Shown: positions 1 to 8,743 of the stretch, piece by piece
Position numbering within the stretch: the first letter of the stretch is position 1
How the letters are laid out: the number at the start of each line of letters is the position of its first letter
Position numbers and translations under genes: made by a program
The notes under the pieces: model-generated
The model's input: the letters and a program-made list of their open reading frames with translations, nothing else
What the model was told of the DNA's origin: nothing
Database searches by the model: none
From: Byssochlamys sp. IMV 00236
Lineage: Eukaryota > Ascomycota > Eurotiomycetes > Eurotiales > Thermoascaceae
Assembly (NCBI GenBank): GCA_001931875.2
Contig: MSJH02000431.1
Coordinates: forward strand, 1-16,115
DNA length: 16,115 bases
Direction of reading: 5' to 3'

Positions 1-3
<3 letters not shown>

Positions 4-47
<44 letters not shown>
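4..47. repeat. poly(A) homopolymer, 44 nt
   Basis: An uninterrupted run of 44 A at the left edge of the window. It may be a genomic low-complexity tract or an assembly-edge artefact. Nothing to its left is visible, so it cannot be linked to a retrotransposon tail. Confidence 0.9.
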
Positions 48-50
<3 letters not shown>

Positions 51-136
51 GACTCGTAACAATATAGTCTACTTTTAACAAAATTCAACATAAATAGCCT
101 TTGACTTTTTATTTACTTTTTTGTTCTTTTTTAATA

Positions 137-293
137 ATGTATGGAAAGCGATCATTTGGAGATGCTTTTGCTTTGGAAATCAGTCAACGAGTTATTTCTA
201 TTATAGCAAAAGAAGCTGGCTTCGATGCAATTCAACCTGCAGCATTAGAATTACTGACCAATTTACTCGGTTCTTGTGAGTGACCATGTCTCT

Positions 294-324
<31 letters not shown>

Positions 325-1166
325 GGTTCTAAACTCACACTCTTGTAGATCTTGAACGACTCTTAATAAAAGCTCATTTATGCGCTGAACTTGGTAACCG
401 TGCAAGGCCCAACATTCATGACATTACGAAATCACTACTTTCTGCTAATGTTGACATATCAGCATTTGAACAATACTTATCCGATACAGTTCATAAGACA
501 AATATAATCAACTTGGGTAACTTGAAATATATCACCTCTAGAAAAGCAATATAACATGTTCAATAGCTTCAAAGAGTAAAAAATATCTAAGAACGACAAG
601 ATCAAATGAGTCAACGGTAGAGAACACGCCTGAATTCTTGCCTTCTGATAATGAAGATTCTGATGAAGAAGTAGAGCGAGATAGTACACGACCTGGCTAT
701 GTCGCATCTCATTTCCCTACATTCCCAAGCAAGCATTCATTTAGGCAGACACCTGTAAATTTTATACATGTAGCATCCATATACACGCAATGTGACACTT
801 TTATAATAGATTTATATCAAAAGACCGGATGATCCACAAAAGGTGCGAGAGCTCAATTCACAGCAGTCAAGAACAGTAGAAGAGAATTTGAAGAAACTGA
901 TGGCTACAGAAAATCAGATATTGAAGGAAACAACAGGAATACAAGTAGTTGAGGATGAATACATGATGCCTATTGTCAATTATGAAGGGTTTTTACAAAG
1001 AAGAAAAAAGTCAAAGCAAAAAGGAACCACGCTTAACGTCGAAGGATCGAACCAACCAAAAGACAATTCAAATATGCAAACAGCAGAACAACAGCAAGAA
1101 GAAGGAGAAGAAGAAGAAGAAGGAAACATGATAACAGACGATAGCAATCAGCAACAAGTAGAATGA
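137..1166 (+). CDS. TAF8: TFIID subunit TAF8-like, histone-fold protein
   Basis: Model: join(137..275, 349..516, 567..754, 810..1166), 283 aa. Introns are 73, 50 and 55 nt; all junction phases agree. Residues about 8-80 form a bromodomain-associated histone fold (motifs ALEISQRVISIIAKEAGFDA and LGNRARPNIHDI), the type that pairs with TAF10. Near residues 145-165 lies the hallmark TAF8 segment, read here as YVASHFPTFPSKHSFRQTP, with the conserved F/P-x-x-FP-x-x-H-x-x-x-x-TP pattern. The tail (residues 166-283) is charged and Q/E-rich and would be disordered. The family acts in the nucleus as part of TFIID in RNA polymerase II pre-initiation. The start is the first ATG of the frame that begins the histone fold (MYGKRSFGDAF); an in-frame ATT-rich leader precedes it. 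Intron 1 carries a 29-nt T run. TAF3 or SPT7-like alternatives are less likely because of the proline/histidine motif. Confidence 0.87.
296..324 (+). repeat. poly(T) tract, 29 nt, inside TAF8 intron 1
   Basis: A run of 29 T lies between the GTGAGT donor at 276 and the TAG acceptor ending at 348. It makes up much of the 73-nt intron and would act as an extreme polypyrimidine tract. Length variation between strains is likely. Confidence 0.85.
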
Positions 1167-1860
1167 ATCAAATAAAGTGACTCAGAAATACACAGTGTAA
1201 AAAAATGGCTGTTTTATATATATGCAAGTGATTGCATACTTTTATTATTAATACAATTGTAAAACGATGGATGTGCAATGACTTCAAGAAAGAAACTGTC
1301 CAAAAACTGGTGATCTCATTTCAATCATGAGTTATAATATGTTAATCTAATCGTTACCTAACATGAGCTTGAAATCTGAGGACTATGATCAAATTACAAT
1401 ACGAGCCAGAAAGTCACCTTTGCTTCATCTAAATTCAATATATCAATATATATGACACCATCAAACCAAAAAAGCGTTTTCGTTGTCAATATATCTGTTT
1501 ATTAAAGCGTTGTATTGCCTCAAGAATCAGAAAAATATTTCATAAATGTGCATGAATTATAAATGGGGCCGTATTATTTGTGATGACTTAAGAGAGCATC
1601 AATATATGACTTTTAGTATCCCCTCCCTTTTGGCCAGTGCTTAAATATAGAAGAGCCTTTCTTCTATTCGATTGTGTAAAGTTGTAAATTCACTAACCTG
1701 TTGGAAACCCTCTCTTTTTGATTCGGTGAAGAACGGTCGCACCTAGTTATTTTTTATTGGCTGAATTCAGTCACCGCTTACTTGAGGCGGTACTGTGTGA
1801 TTTGTAATTGTTACTTTCTTTTCCTTCCCTTTTTTTTTTTTTTTTTACCTTTTTTCTGTA
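1167..1860. other. intergenic region, TAF8 to bZIP (694 bp)
   Basis: No coding exon seen on either strand. Directly after TAF8 there is an AATAAA (1171-1176) and a small perfect hairpin (1221-1238, 7-bp arms TATGCAA/TTGCATA, 4-nt loop). The right half should hold the bZIP promoter. It has a TATA-like TTAAATATAG near 1641-1650 and a pyrimidine-rich leader (about 1815-1858) right before the ATG. Confidence 0.6.
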
Positions 1861-2940
1861 ATGGAGGATAACAACAACAACAACAACAACATATTTGCAG
1901 ATATTGTATCCAAGATTGCCCAACAGGGAAATAACCCTGATATCTCTTTTTTAAAAGATAATCCAGAAGCACAAACTATGCTTCTCATGGCTTTATTATC
2001 CACTAATAACAATGCAAGTTCTCCCACTGCCACAGTTCCCTTAACACCCGATTCTTCTGTTTCATCGCCCAATGAAACAGAGAAGCGTAAATTTGATTCC
2101 ATGAGTGGCAATGACAAGAAAGAGTCTTCACCAACCAGAAGAGTAGGAAGAAAACCAGTGACAAGTGAAGATGAGGATGTAACTATGATGGATACATAAA
2201 TAATATACTTTTCTATTAACCTGAATAATACTATATAGTCCGATGATCCTAAAAGCAAGAGAAAGGCTCAAAACAGAGCAGCACAAAGAGCTTTTAGAGA
2301 AAGAAAAGAGAACCATGTTCGACTGTTGGAAGAAAAAGTAAAAGAGTTGGAAAAGCTGAACGCTGAACAAAGCACAGAGCTTCAAAAGGAAAATAAGATG
2401 TTGAAGGAGATGATCACCAAGCTTCAGACTGAAAATGCTGCTCTACTTTCTTCTTTCAGCTATCCTTTATCCAACAATGTTAATCAGGATGAAGAGCGGC
2501 CTCAGAAGATCGTACGAGCCTCTTCACCTATTTCTCACTTTGATAGTTTCAGTAGCACTGGCTCGACTTCATCAACGAGTCATACACCTGAGACAACGAA
2601 TGTAAACGATATCCTTGGCTTAGACACAGGTTTACCTTCTTCTACCTTATTGGATCATTCAGAGTTATTTGGACATGCATCATTAGATGGCATATTCACA
2701 GCGGATCCTAAACAGTTTGATTTCTTCTATCCCTTAGATAAGCCAACAACGACAACAATACCCCAGCAAGCAGAGGCTGCTGAAGAAGTGGTTAAACTAT
2801 GGGACAAGTTGGAAGGAAAACATGACTTTGATATTGATTCTCTCTGTGATGAAATGAAAAAGAAAGCTCAATGCAACGAATTCAATCACGAAGCAGAGCT
2901 TAAAAAGGTTATCGACAAACATCTTTCTTCTCATCAATAA
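1861..2940 (+). CDS. yap1: AP-1/Pap1-like bZIP transcription factor
   Basis: Model: join(1861..2178, 2239..2940), 339 aa; the 60-nt intron (GTAACT..TAG) is phase 0. The basic region at residues 111-129 has the fungal Yap/Pap1 signature N-x-A-A-Q-x-x-F-R (NRAAQRAFRERK). It is followed by a zipper with heptad positions V133, V140, N147, L154, L161, L168. The C-terminus (about 285-339) resembles the PAP1 cysteine-rich domain: LWDKLEG, then FDIDSLCDEMKKKAQC with C309 and C318 spaced C-x8-C, embedded in a leucine-type export signal. Yap1/Pap1 proteins shuttle from cytoplasm to nucleus under oxidative stress or drugs and bind TTACTAA-type sites. Odd point: C309 and C318 are the only cysteines in the whole protein, so the middle n-CRD cysteines are absent. 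Residues 4-10 are seven Asn encoded by (AAC)7. Start is the first ATG after a T-rich leader. Confidence 0.9.
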
Positions 2941-3399
2941 TAATTTATTTTGTATAATTCTTTATTTTTAATGAATCATTAAAGTAATACTCATCACAAT
3001 GCATGCAAGGGAAACATAAGGGCTTAGTCTTTCACCTATTCTTGCTGCTTTCCAGAATAAGCCAAGTAGACTACACCGTCAAAACAGATACGCAGACAGA
3101 CGCACATAAATCTATTAGTCCTTTCATTTCTTTAATACGCATTTGTTCTTACCCAGTTTTATTTCTATCCAATAAAGAAGGTGCCTGTGCTCGAATGTAA
3201 GTACAAGTGCAGATGGTCAATAGAATGACTAAAAGTAAAGACTGAAAGTTGAATATGGCAGACTATAAAAAGGAAAGAAGGAAAAGAGAAAGTATTAGAT
3301 TTCGACCATGTCTTGTTCTTTTACTTTACCATCACTAGTAATTTTCAAGATGAGAGAGAGAAAGAGAAAAGAATGACAAAGAGAGTCGTGTGACTTGGT
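2941..3399. other. intergenic region between convergent genes (459 bp)
   Basis: It lies between the bZIP stop and the 3' end of the LYR gene on the other strand, so it should hold both 3' UTRs and terminators. An open stretch of 65 codons on + (3003-3200) is not recognised and has no family features. A purine-rich GAGAGAAAGAG tract lies at about 3352-3386. Confidence 0.5.
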
Positions 3400-3934
3400 T
3401 CATAACGGAAGACACAAGTTCAAGTCTTTATTCAGTTGTTCCTTCAAAAGAACAAATTCATCATATGAACGATCAAAGACTTGTTTGATGTTCTTGTTTA
3501 CTTTGCGACCTTGCTCTGGTGGACTAGATATTATTTATGAGTATATGTATGAAAATATATATATATATATATATATATAATGTATGTTAATTACTATAAA
3601 TTGTATTTATCCCAGTGATATTTTAGTCTACAGAGATTAATAACAATATCACGTTCATATCCATTCCTTTTGGCTGCAATATTGAGAAGCTCAAGAGTAT
3701 TTTCGACTATCAGCTATATATAAGTATAGGTGTGTGTGCATTAGACAATGTACCTTTTGGTCTTAGTTCTCTTAGAGTAGTTGGATCTGTGCAGTACACA
3801 TAACGATCAAATCCTTGTCTGATCAGACCTTTGATCATTGGCTTTTGATTTTTGGCTGTTCCTTCAACTGCTGCATAACCAGTCTTTAAGAATAATTTAT
3901 ATAAGCGTTTCAAGTGAGATGCTTTATTGGACAT
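3400..3934 (-). CDS. small LYR-motif protein (DUF1763-like), probably mitochondrial
   Basis: Model: complement(join(3400..3523, 3595..3706, 3754..3934)), 138 aa. Introns are 47 and 71 nt; the first is phase 1 and the second phase 2. The N-terminus MSNKASHLKRLYKLFLK carries an L-Y-K variant of the LYR motif at residues 11-13, followed by a GLIRQGF element. The middle has NTLELLNIAAKRNGYERDI and the end QLNKDLNLCLPL. The order of these elements reminds me of the fungal LYR family DUF1763. LYR proteins are small mitochondrial matrix factors that bind acyl carrier protein and assist Fe-S or respiratory complex assembly; a specific role here is inference. Exon 3 was added because the codon TA|T closes exactly across intron 2 and the extension ends in a family-like tail. 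Without that splice a TAG stop arises at once (97 aa). Intron 2 holds an (AT)n run. The start lies 52 nt beyond the upstream gene's stop. Confidence 0.72.
3555..3579. repeat. (AT)n dinucleotide repeat, about 12 units
   Basis: An AT run inside intron 2 of the LYR gene, so length changes alter intron size (71 nt here) but not the protein. Confidence 0.85.
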
Positions 3935-3935
3935 T

Positions 3936-3971
3936 AGAGAAAGAGAGAAAGAAAGAGAGAGAGAGAGAAAA
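3936..3971. repeat. GA-rich tract (CT-rich on the coding strand of the LYR gene)
   Basis: GAGAAAGAGAGAAAGAAAG.. followed by a GAGAGA run fills most of the 52-nt gap between the methylthiotransferase stop and the LYR start codon. Read on the minus strand it is a nearly pure pyrimidine leader abutting the ATG, the only obvious promoter or leader element for the LYR gene. Confidence 0.75.
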
Positions 3972-3986
3972 AAGATATTCTATTTT

Positions 3987-6089
3987 TTATTTGGCGCTAC
4001 TGAATTCACGAATGCTGCAAGGACCCAAAGATGATCCAGTCAAGCTTGCGCTTGAAGCATGAAGAATACGAACTTTGACATAATCTCCCTTTTTTAACGT
4101 CTCTTTACTATCATCGTGTTGAACAAAGACCTTATGACCACCATCTGTTCGTCCACTTATTTTTGTTTCTATTCCATATTTTATCTTGGGTCTGTCTGAA
4201 TCAATCAGTACTAGCTGAGTTGTTCCAATCAACGCTTGATTCTTTATGGACGCTTCTCGATGAAATGTAGTAACGATCTCTTGAAGTCTTCTGTTTTTTG
4301 TTTCTTCCTCCACATCATCTATATATTTACGATGCGCATGGGTCTTTTCTCGCATACTTGTAATAAATCAGTAATGGACTCATCGATCTATGTCCTTCCT
4401 CTTTACCTGTAAGCAAACATAAAGGCTGTATCATACTTGACTTGCTCCATCAAACGCACTGTGTCTCGATGTTCCTGTTCAGTCTCTCCACAGAAGCCGG
4501 TGATGAAGTCACTGCTGATCCAAACATCTGGTATAATCTTTCTCATTTCTGCCACAAGATCCAAATAAGCTTCTCTAGTGTATCCTCTACGCATTCTTTC
4601 GAGTACGGTATTACTGCCTGATTGAATAGGCAGGTGAATCGAATTACAAATATTGGGTCGTTCTGCGATCAAGTGTAGTAGATCAGTTGGAAAGTCTTTT
4701 GGATGTGGTGATGTAAATCGTATACGCATCTATATATATACATGAATTAGTCTCCAATGCAACCTTTCTTTGTACATTCATATTACCTCTGGGTTAATCA
4801 AACTCACTCTGTCCAGCAGTTCAGTAAAACGTCTACCACCTTCCTTTCGTTTATAGATTGTTTTAAATCCAGAATTACTTAATTGAGATCCAATGCCACT
4901 GCTAGACATAAAGTATTTTGACTCTGATTCATCTCTATAAGCTATTAAAATATACGTTAGTCTCATTTGTTATCAATAATGTGTCTTATTACAATTGACA
5001 TTTTGACCCAACACGGTCACTAATAAAGAAAGAAAGATCAGATAAAGGTACACACTTTACCTATTAATTTTTACCTTCTTTAACCCCTTGATCACTTAGA
5101 TATCTCACTTCATCTAGAATTGAATCAATCGGTCTACTTCGTTCGATACCTCTTGTAAATGGTACAATACAGAAAGCACACATATTATTACATCCTCGCA
5201 TAATAGACACCCATCCAGAGACATTATCCGTGTCTAAGCGCATTGGCATGATATCTGCATAAGTTTCATCTGCCGATAACATCACATTAGCCACTCCATC
5301 ATATTCATCCTCTGCTAAAGAAATAAGATGAGGAATAGATCTATAACCATCTGGGCCACACACAATGTCCACAAGTCGATCTTCTTCAAGTAATTTGCTC
5401 TTTAATCTCTCGGCCATACACTACACAATAATCAGCTTTATTTACCTTTTCCCGACTATTTCTTACTTACACCCAATACACCAACAATAGGAGGTGAATC
5501 TAGATTGATCTTTGTCTTGTAGTGACGCAAGTACTTCAATCGCTCCCATATTCTGACCTCTGCATTATCTCTGATTGCACACTGTTGTTACTGTCAGTGA
5601 CTGTTTATCCAAACACATCTCGTATAACTTACAGTGACAAGAAACACAACGTTGGCATCATCTAAACGATCTGTTCGTTGATATCCAGTTTTGGTCATGA
5701 TTGAATTCAATATTTCTGTATCATTGACATTCATCTATTAATGAAAAATAAGCTTCCCCCTTTCTCGAAACTGTCAAGAAATTGCTTACCTGACATCCAT
5801 AAACCTCGATATAAAACTTTCTTCCCTTTCCCAAATTCTCGCTTTGTGTTTGCAAATAAGGAACACTATCAGGTTTAATCAAGGCTGCATCTAGTTTCTT
5901 TTTAGGTGCTGTCTGTGCTAAGAAATCACTTAATGAAGGAGATCTGTTGTCAATGATCAGTCTTTTCTTTCTTGTTGCTTTTGCTGTAGTTTCGGATATA
6001 GATGCTGAGACTGATGCAAAAGACGATCTCAAGGTCTTTGAAGCATTAAAAGAAAAAGCGGTGCGACAATAAGAAGAAGAAAAGAACAT
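3987..6089 (-). CDS. CDK5RAP1: CDK5RAP1/MiaB-type tRNA methylthiotransferase, mitochondrial
   Basis: Model: complement(join(3987..4356, 4407..4729, 4787..4941, 4993..5019, 5075..5420, 5471..5581, 5633..5734, 5790..6089)), 577 aa, eight exons, introns 50-57 nt. The family is a radical-SAM enzyme that adds a methylthio group to i6A37 of tRNAs (ms2i6A). The N-terminal UPF0004 domain has the three conserved cluster cysteines: C99 (YGCQMN), C135 (TCAIRDNAE) and C172 (GCMAERL). The radical-SAM motif CxxxCxxC is C248/C252/C255 in [17 protein letters not shown]. Later landmarks are [26 protein letters not shown], and a C-terminal TRAM domain (about 490-562). The first 30 residues ([20 protein letters not shown]..) are Arg/Ser-rich without acids, typical of a mitochondrial presequence. 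Exon 5 is only 27 nt yet supplies most of the LGQNVN motif. Length fits the animal enzyme (about 600 aa). The LYR gene follows closely on the same strand. Confidence 0.92.
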
Positions 6090-7180
6090 ATTGTTACAGA
6101 AAAAAGAAAAACAGTTGACAGATTTTTTGTTGGGAGGGCCCAGTAACAGAGAAAAAAAAAATCGCTAGCCAATGAAATGGCTTTATTTACATAGTAGAAT
6201 GGAAGGGGAGATAGCCGTAAGGAAGTGATGGAAAAAAGAAAAAGGGAAAAGTAACTGCGTTAGCCTTGTAATATTAAACTGATTGACTCAAATGAGCTGA
6301 TATAAATCACTTTTTTTTTGTTGGACAGACTCATCAGTTTTTATGGCGCGTGTGTTAATACTACAAAGCTCAAGACCTGCATTTTACTTGAGACACTACC
6401 TGTGATAACCATTATTACACTTGGTTCTTTGTTGATCAAACTGACAATATAAAATTAGAATAATCATATTTAATTCTTTCTTCTTTAAAAGAAAAACGAA
6501 CCAAGATGATAACTTCATAAAGTCTTGTTTAGTTTGACGCTACACACTGAAAAGTTTTTTTGGACTACATCATAGGTAGTATCTGGAGGCAGTGTCCATA
6601 GGATTAGTCTAACTTCTGGTGAATGTAGTGTTTTTCATTTGAAAAAGTCGTCAATTTTATTGAAACTTTATCATGCGTCTGACTGCTGAAGTCTTTAATT
6701 TTACTGTTACTCCTCTTCCCATGATAACGCTTTACAAAAAGGCGGAATGAGAGCAAGGATGAATATCAACAATCAGGTATAGATACTTTACCATTGACGT
6801 CGCGTTATCGATGACACTTCGTAGTATACCACTACAGTCGTCAGCATCTTTGAACTGGACCATAGCAGCTTCCTATTGTCTTTGCATTTTGAACGAAACT
6901 GATTTAATAGACTGTTTAAAATAACCTTTAAAGAACTCCTTGCAGAAAGATTTATTACCAAAAAAGATACTATTAGGTATCATTCTCTGAGTGTCTCACA
7001 AAAGAATGTTCAGGGAAATTTCGCTTGTATGCGTGTAAACAGTATGCGGCTTATTTACTTGCATATTGCAGAAATCTGTTACAAAATATAATTGGATAAA
7101 GATACATTGCATAAATTCCCTTTAAATTTACAATCATTCCTTTTCTACCCCTCTCTTTTTTTTTTTTTTTATAAAAAGTC
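6090..7180. other. divergent intergenic region, methylthiotransferase / G-alpha (1.09 kb)
   Basis: It should hold both promoters, since the genes start at 6089 (-) and 7181 (+) and point away from each other. I found no exon, RNA gene or family motif in it. Visible items are a TGACTCA at 6284-6290 and a T-rich tract (about 7151-7170) just before the G-alpha start. An 8-bp inverted repeat CTTGGTTC (6420-6427) / GAACCAAG (6498-6505) is 70 nt apart. Confidence 0.5.
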
Positions 7181-8515
7181 ATGGGTGCTTGTATTAGTTT
7201 AGTTAAACCTAGTAAGAATGACCCTGAAGTGCAACGAAGCAAGAGCATAGACAAGCAGATCAAGGCAGATGAGAAAAAGATGAAAAGTGAAGTCAAAGTG
7301 CTATTGTTAGGTAGATATTATTCTTGACTTTTCATTACTTAAAGCATTCCTTTATGATTAGGAGCGGGAGAGTCTGGAAAGTCAACTTTGATAAAGCAGT
7401 TACGTTTGCTCCATGCTTCAGGATTTGATGATAGCGAAAGAGAAAGTTATCGAATTGTTGTATTTTCAAACATTATTATGGAAATGCAAACAATATTTGA
7501 AGCTATGCAGTTATTAAGTATACCTTTTGAGCATGAGTCCAATGCAGTAAGTGAAGACACCAGTATCCAAGGTTATTTTTAAATTCACGTATTAGCAATA
7601 TATGCCTTTAATACAAGATGTCAGACAATTAGGACAACGAGAACCATATCCAGCATCATTTTTAGAACCATTAAAAATTCTTTGGGCAGATGCCGGTGTA
7701 CAACGCGCGAGAAGTGAAGCCAACACCATGTTTGCGTTACACGACAATGCAATCTAGTAATTTCTTTTTGCTAATAGCAAACAGCTCGGTTGTTTAACCC
7801 TCTTCTTTTTTTTTGTATAGTTTCTTTTCACAACTAGACAGATTCTGGGAACCTGGATATATGCCAACAGATCAAGATATTGTTAGGTGTAGAGCTAAAA
7901 CTACAGGAATTGTCGAGACAACGTTCCATATCGGTCCTTTAACCTATCGCATGTTTGACGTCGGCGGACAAAGGAGTGAGCGGAAAAAGTGGATACATTG
8001 CTTCGAAAATGTCACAGCTGTTCTATTCGTGGTAGCAATCAGTGGTTATGATCAATGCTTAGTTGAAGATAAGGACTCAGTAAGTAGGGCATGTATGAAG
8101 AAAACATAAGCCAACCTTTCTTGCAATAGAATCAAATGCATGAATCGCTCATGTTATTTGATAGCATCTGTAATTCAGTCTGGTTCAAGAATACGTCAGT
8201 GATCTTATTCTTAAACAAGATAGACATATTTAAAAAAAAGATACACGTATCCCCTGTTTCAAAATGGTTTCCAGACTTTGAAGGTAAACTTTATCATTCT
8301 TTTTTCTTTTATTAAACTTCTTAATAGGAAATGATGATAGTTTTGATCAAACCGTCGGATATTTCAAGAGGCGATTTCATAGGTTAAATCAAAACAGTAA
8401 TAAGCGTTTATATATTCATTGCACGGATGCGACCGATGGACGTCTCTTAGATAACGTCATGACAGCAGTATCTGACATTATTTTAAACGAAAACCTTAAC
8501 ACCTTGATGCTGTAA
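7181..8515 (+). CDS. heterotrimeric G-protein alpha subunit
   Basis: Model: join(7181..7310, 7362..7546, 7596..7756, 7821..8079, 8130..8283, 8328..8515), 358 aa, introns 44-64 nt. All G boxes are present: G1 GAGESGKST (44-52), G2 R183-A-K-T-T-G, G3 [12 protein letters not shown] (205-216, catalytic Q209), G4 NKID (274-277), and G5 read as TDAT (329-332) where most family members have TCAT. The N-terminus MGACIS has the myristoylation glycine and an adjacent Cys4 for palmitoylation, so the protein should sit at the plasma membrane. It would couple GPCRs to downstream effectors. The last residues, NLNTLML, differ from the usual NL-x-D-x-GLL receptor-binding tail: the near-universal Gly at -3 is Leu, and there is no Cys at -4. 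It is therefore a divergent paralogue, as is common in expanded early-fungal G-alpha sets. The start is fixed by the MGxxxS lipidation motif. Confidence 0.93.
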
Positions 8516-8743
8516 CAATTTTGTATATATTCCACACAAAAGCAAACATATATTTACATACACTACATACCAATGACAATAAACCATGCCATCTCCTATT
8601 ACTTATCGATAGAGTACACTTCTTTAGATGATATTTTAGCTTAATTCTTCATTATATTATGCAATTACAGTGAGCTACTTTGAAGTCAACTGAATAGTTT
8701 CACATTTTTAAGAAAAGAAGATAATAATCTATAATTAATATGA
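8516..8743. other. convergent 3' intergenic region (228 bp)
   Basis: Holds the 3' ends of the G-alpha gene (+) and the esterase gene (-). No coding sequence is seen. Confidence 0.5.
8578..8583 (+). terminator. AATAAA polyadenylation signal candidate for G-alpha
   Basis: A perfect AATAAA 62 nt after the G-alpha stop codon, in a normal position for a fungal 3' end. Confidence 0.5.

Noticed and set aside
1178..1184. TGACTCA (AP-1/Gcn4-like site), with another at 6284-6290 and a TGAGTCA near 13468
   Set aside because: About two copies are expected by chance in 16 kb, and none sits in a convincing core-promoter position.
3003..3200. 65-codon + frame downstream of the bZIP gene
   Set aside because: No motif, no splice partner and AT-rich 3' UTR-like composition.
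3594..3934. Two-exon, 97-aa version of the LYR gene
   Set aside because: The three-exon model splices in exact phase and adds a family-like C-terminus; the short form is kept only as a possible intron-retention product.
6420..6505. 8-bp inverted repeat 70 nt apart (CTTGGTTC/GAACCAAG) as a MITE
   Set aside because: No target-site duplication flanks it, and the interior has no second copy in the window.
7170..7176. TATAAAA immediately before the G-alpha ATG
   Set aside because: It is only 4-10 nt upstream of the start codon, too close to act as the TATA box for this ATG; more likely AT-rich leader.
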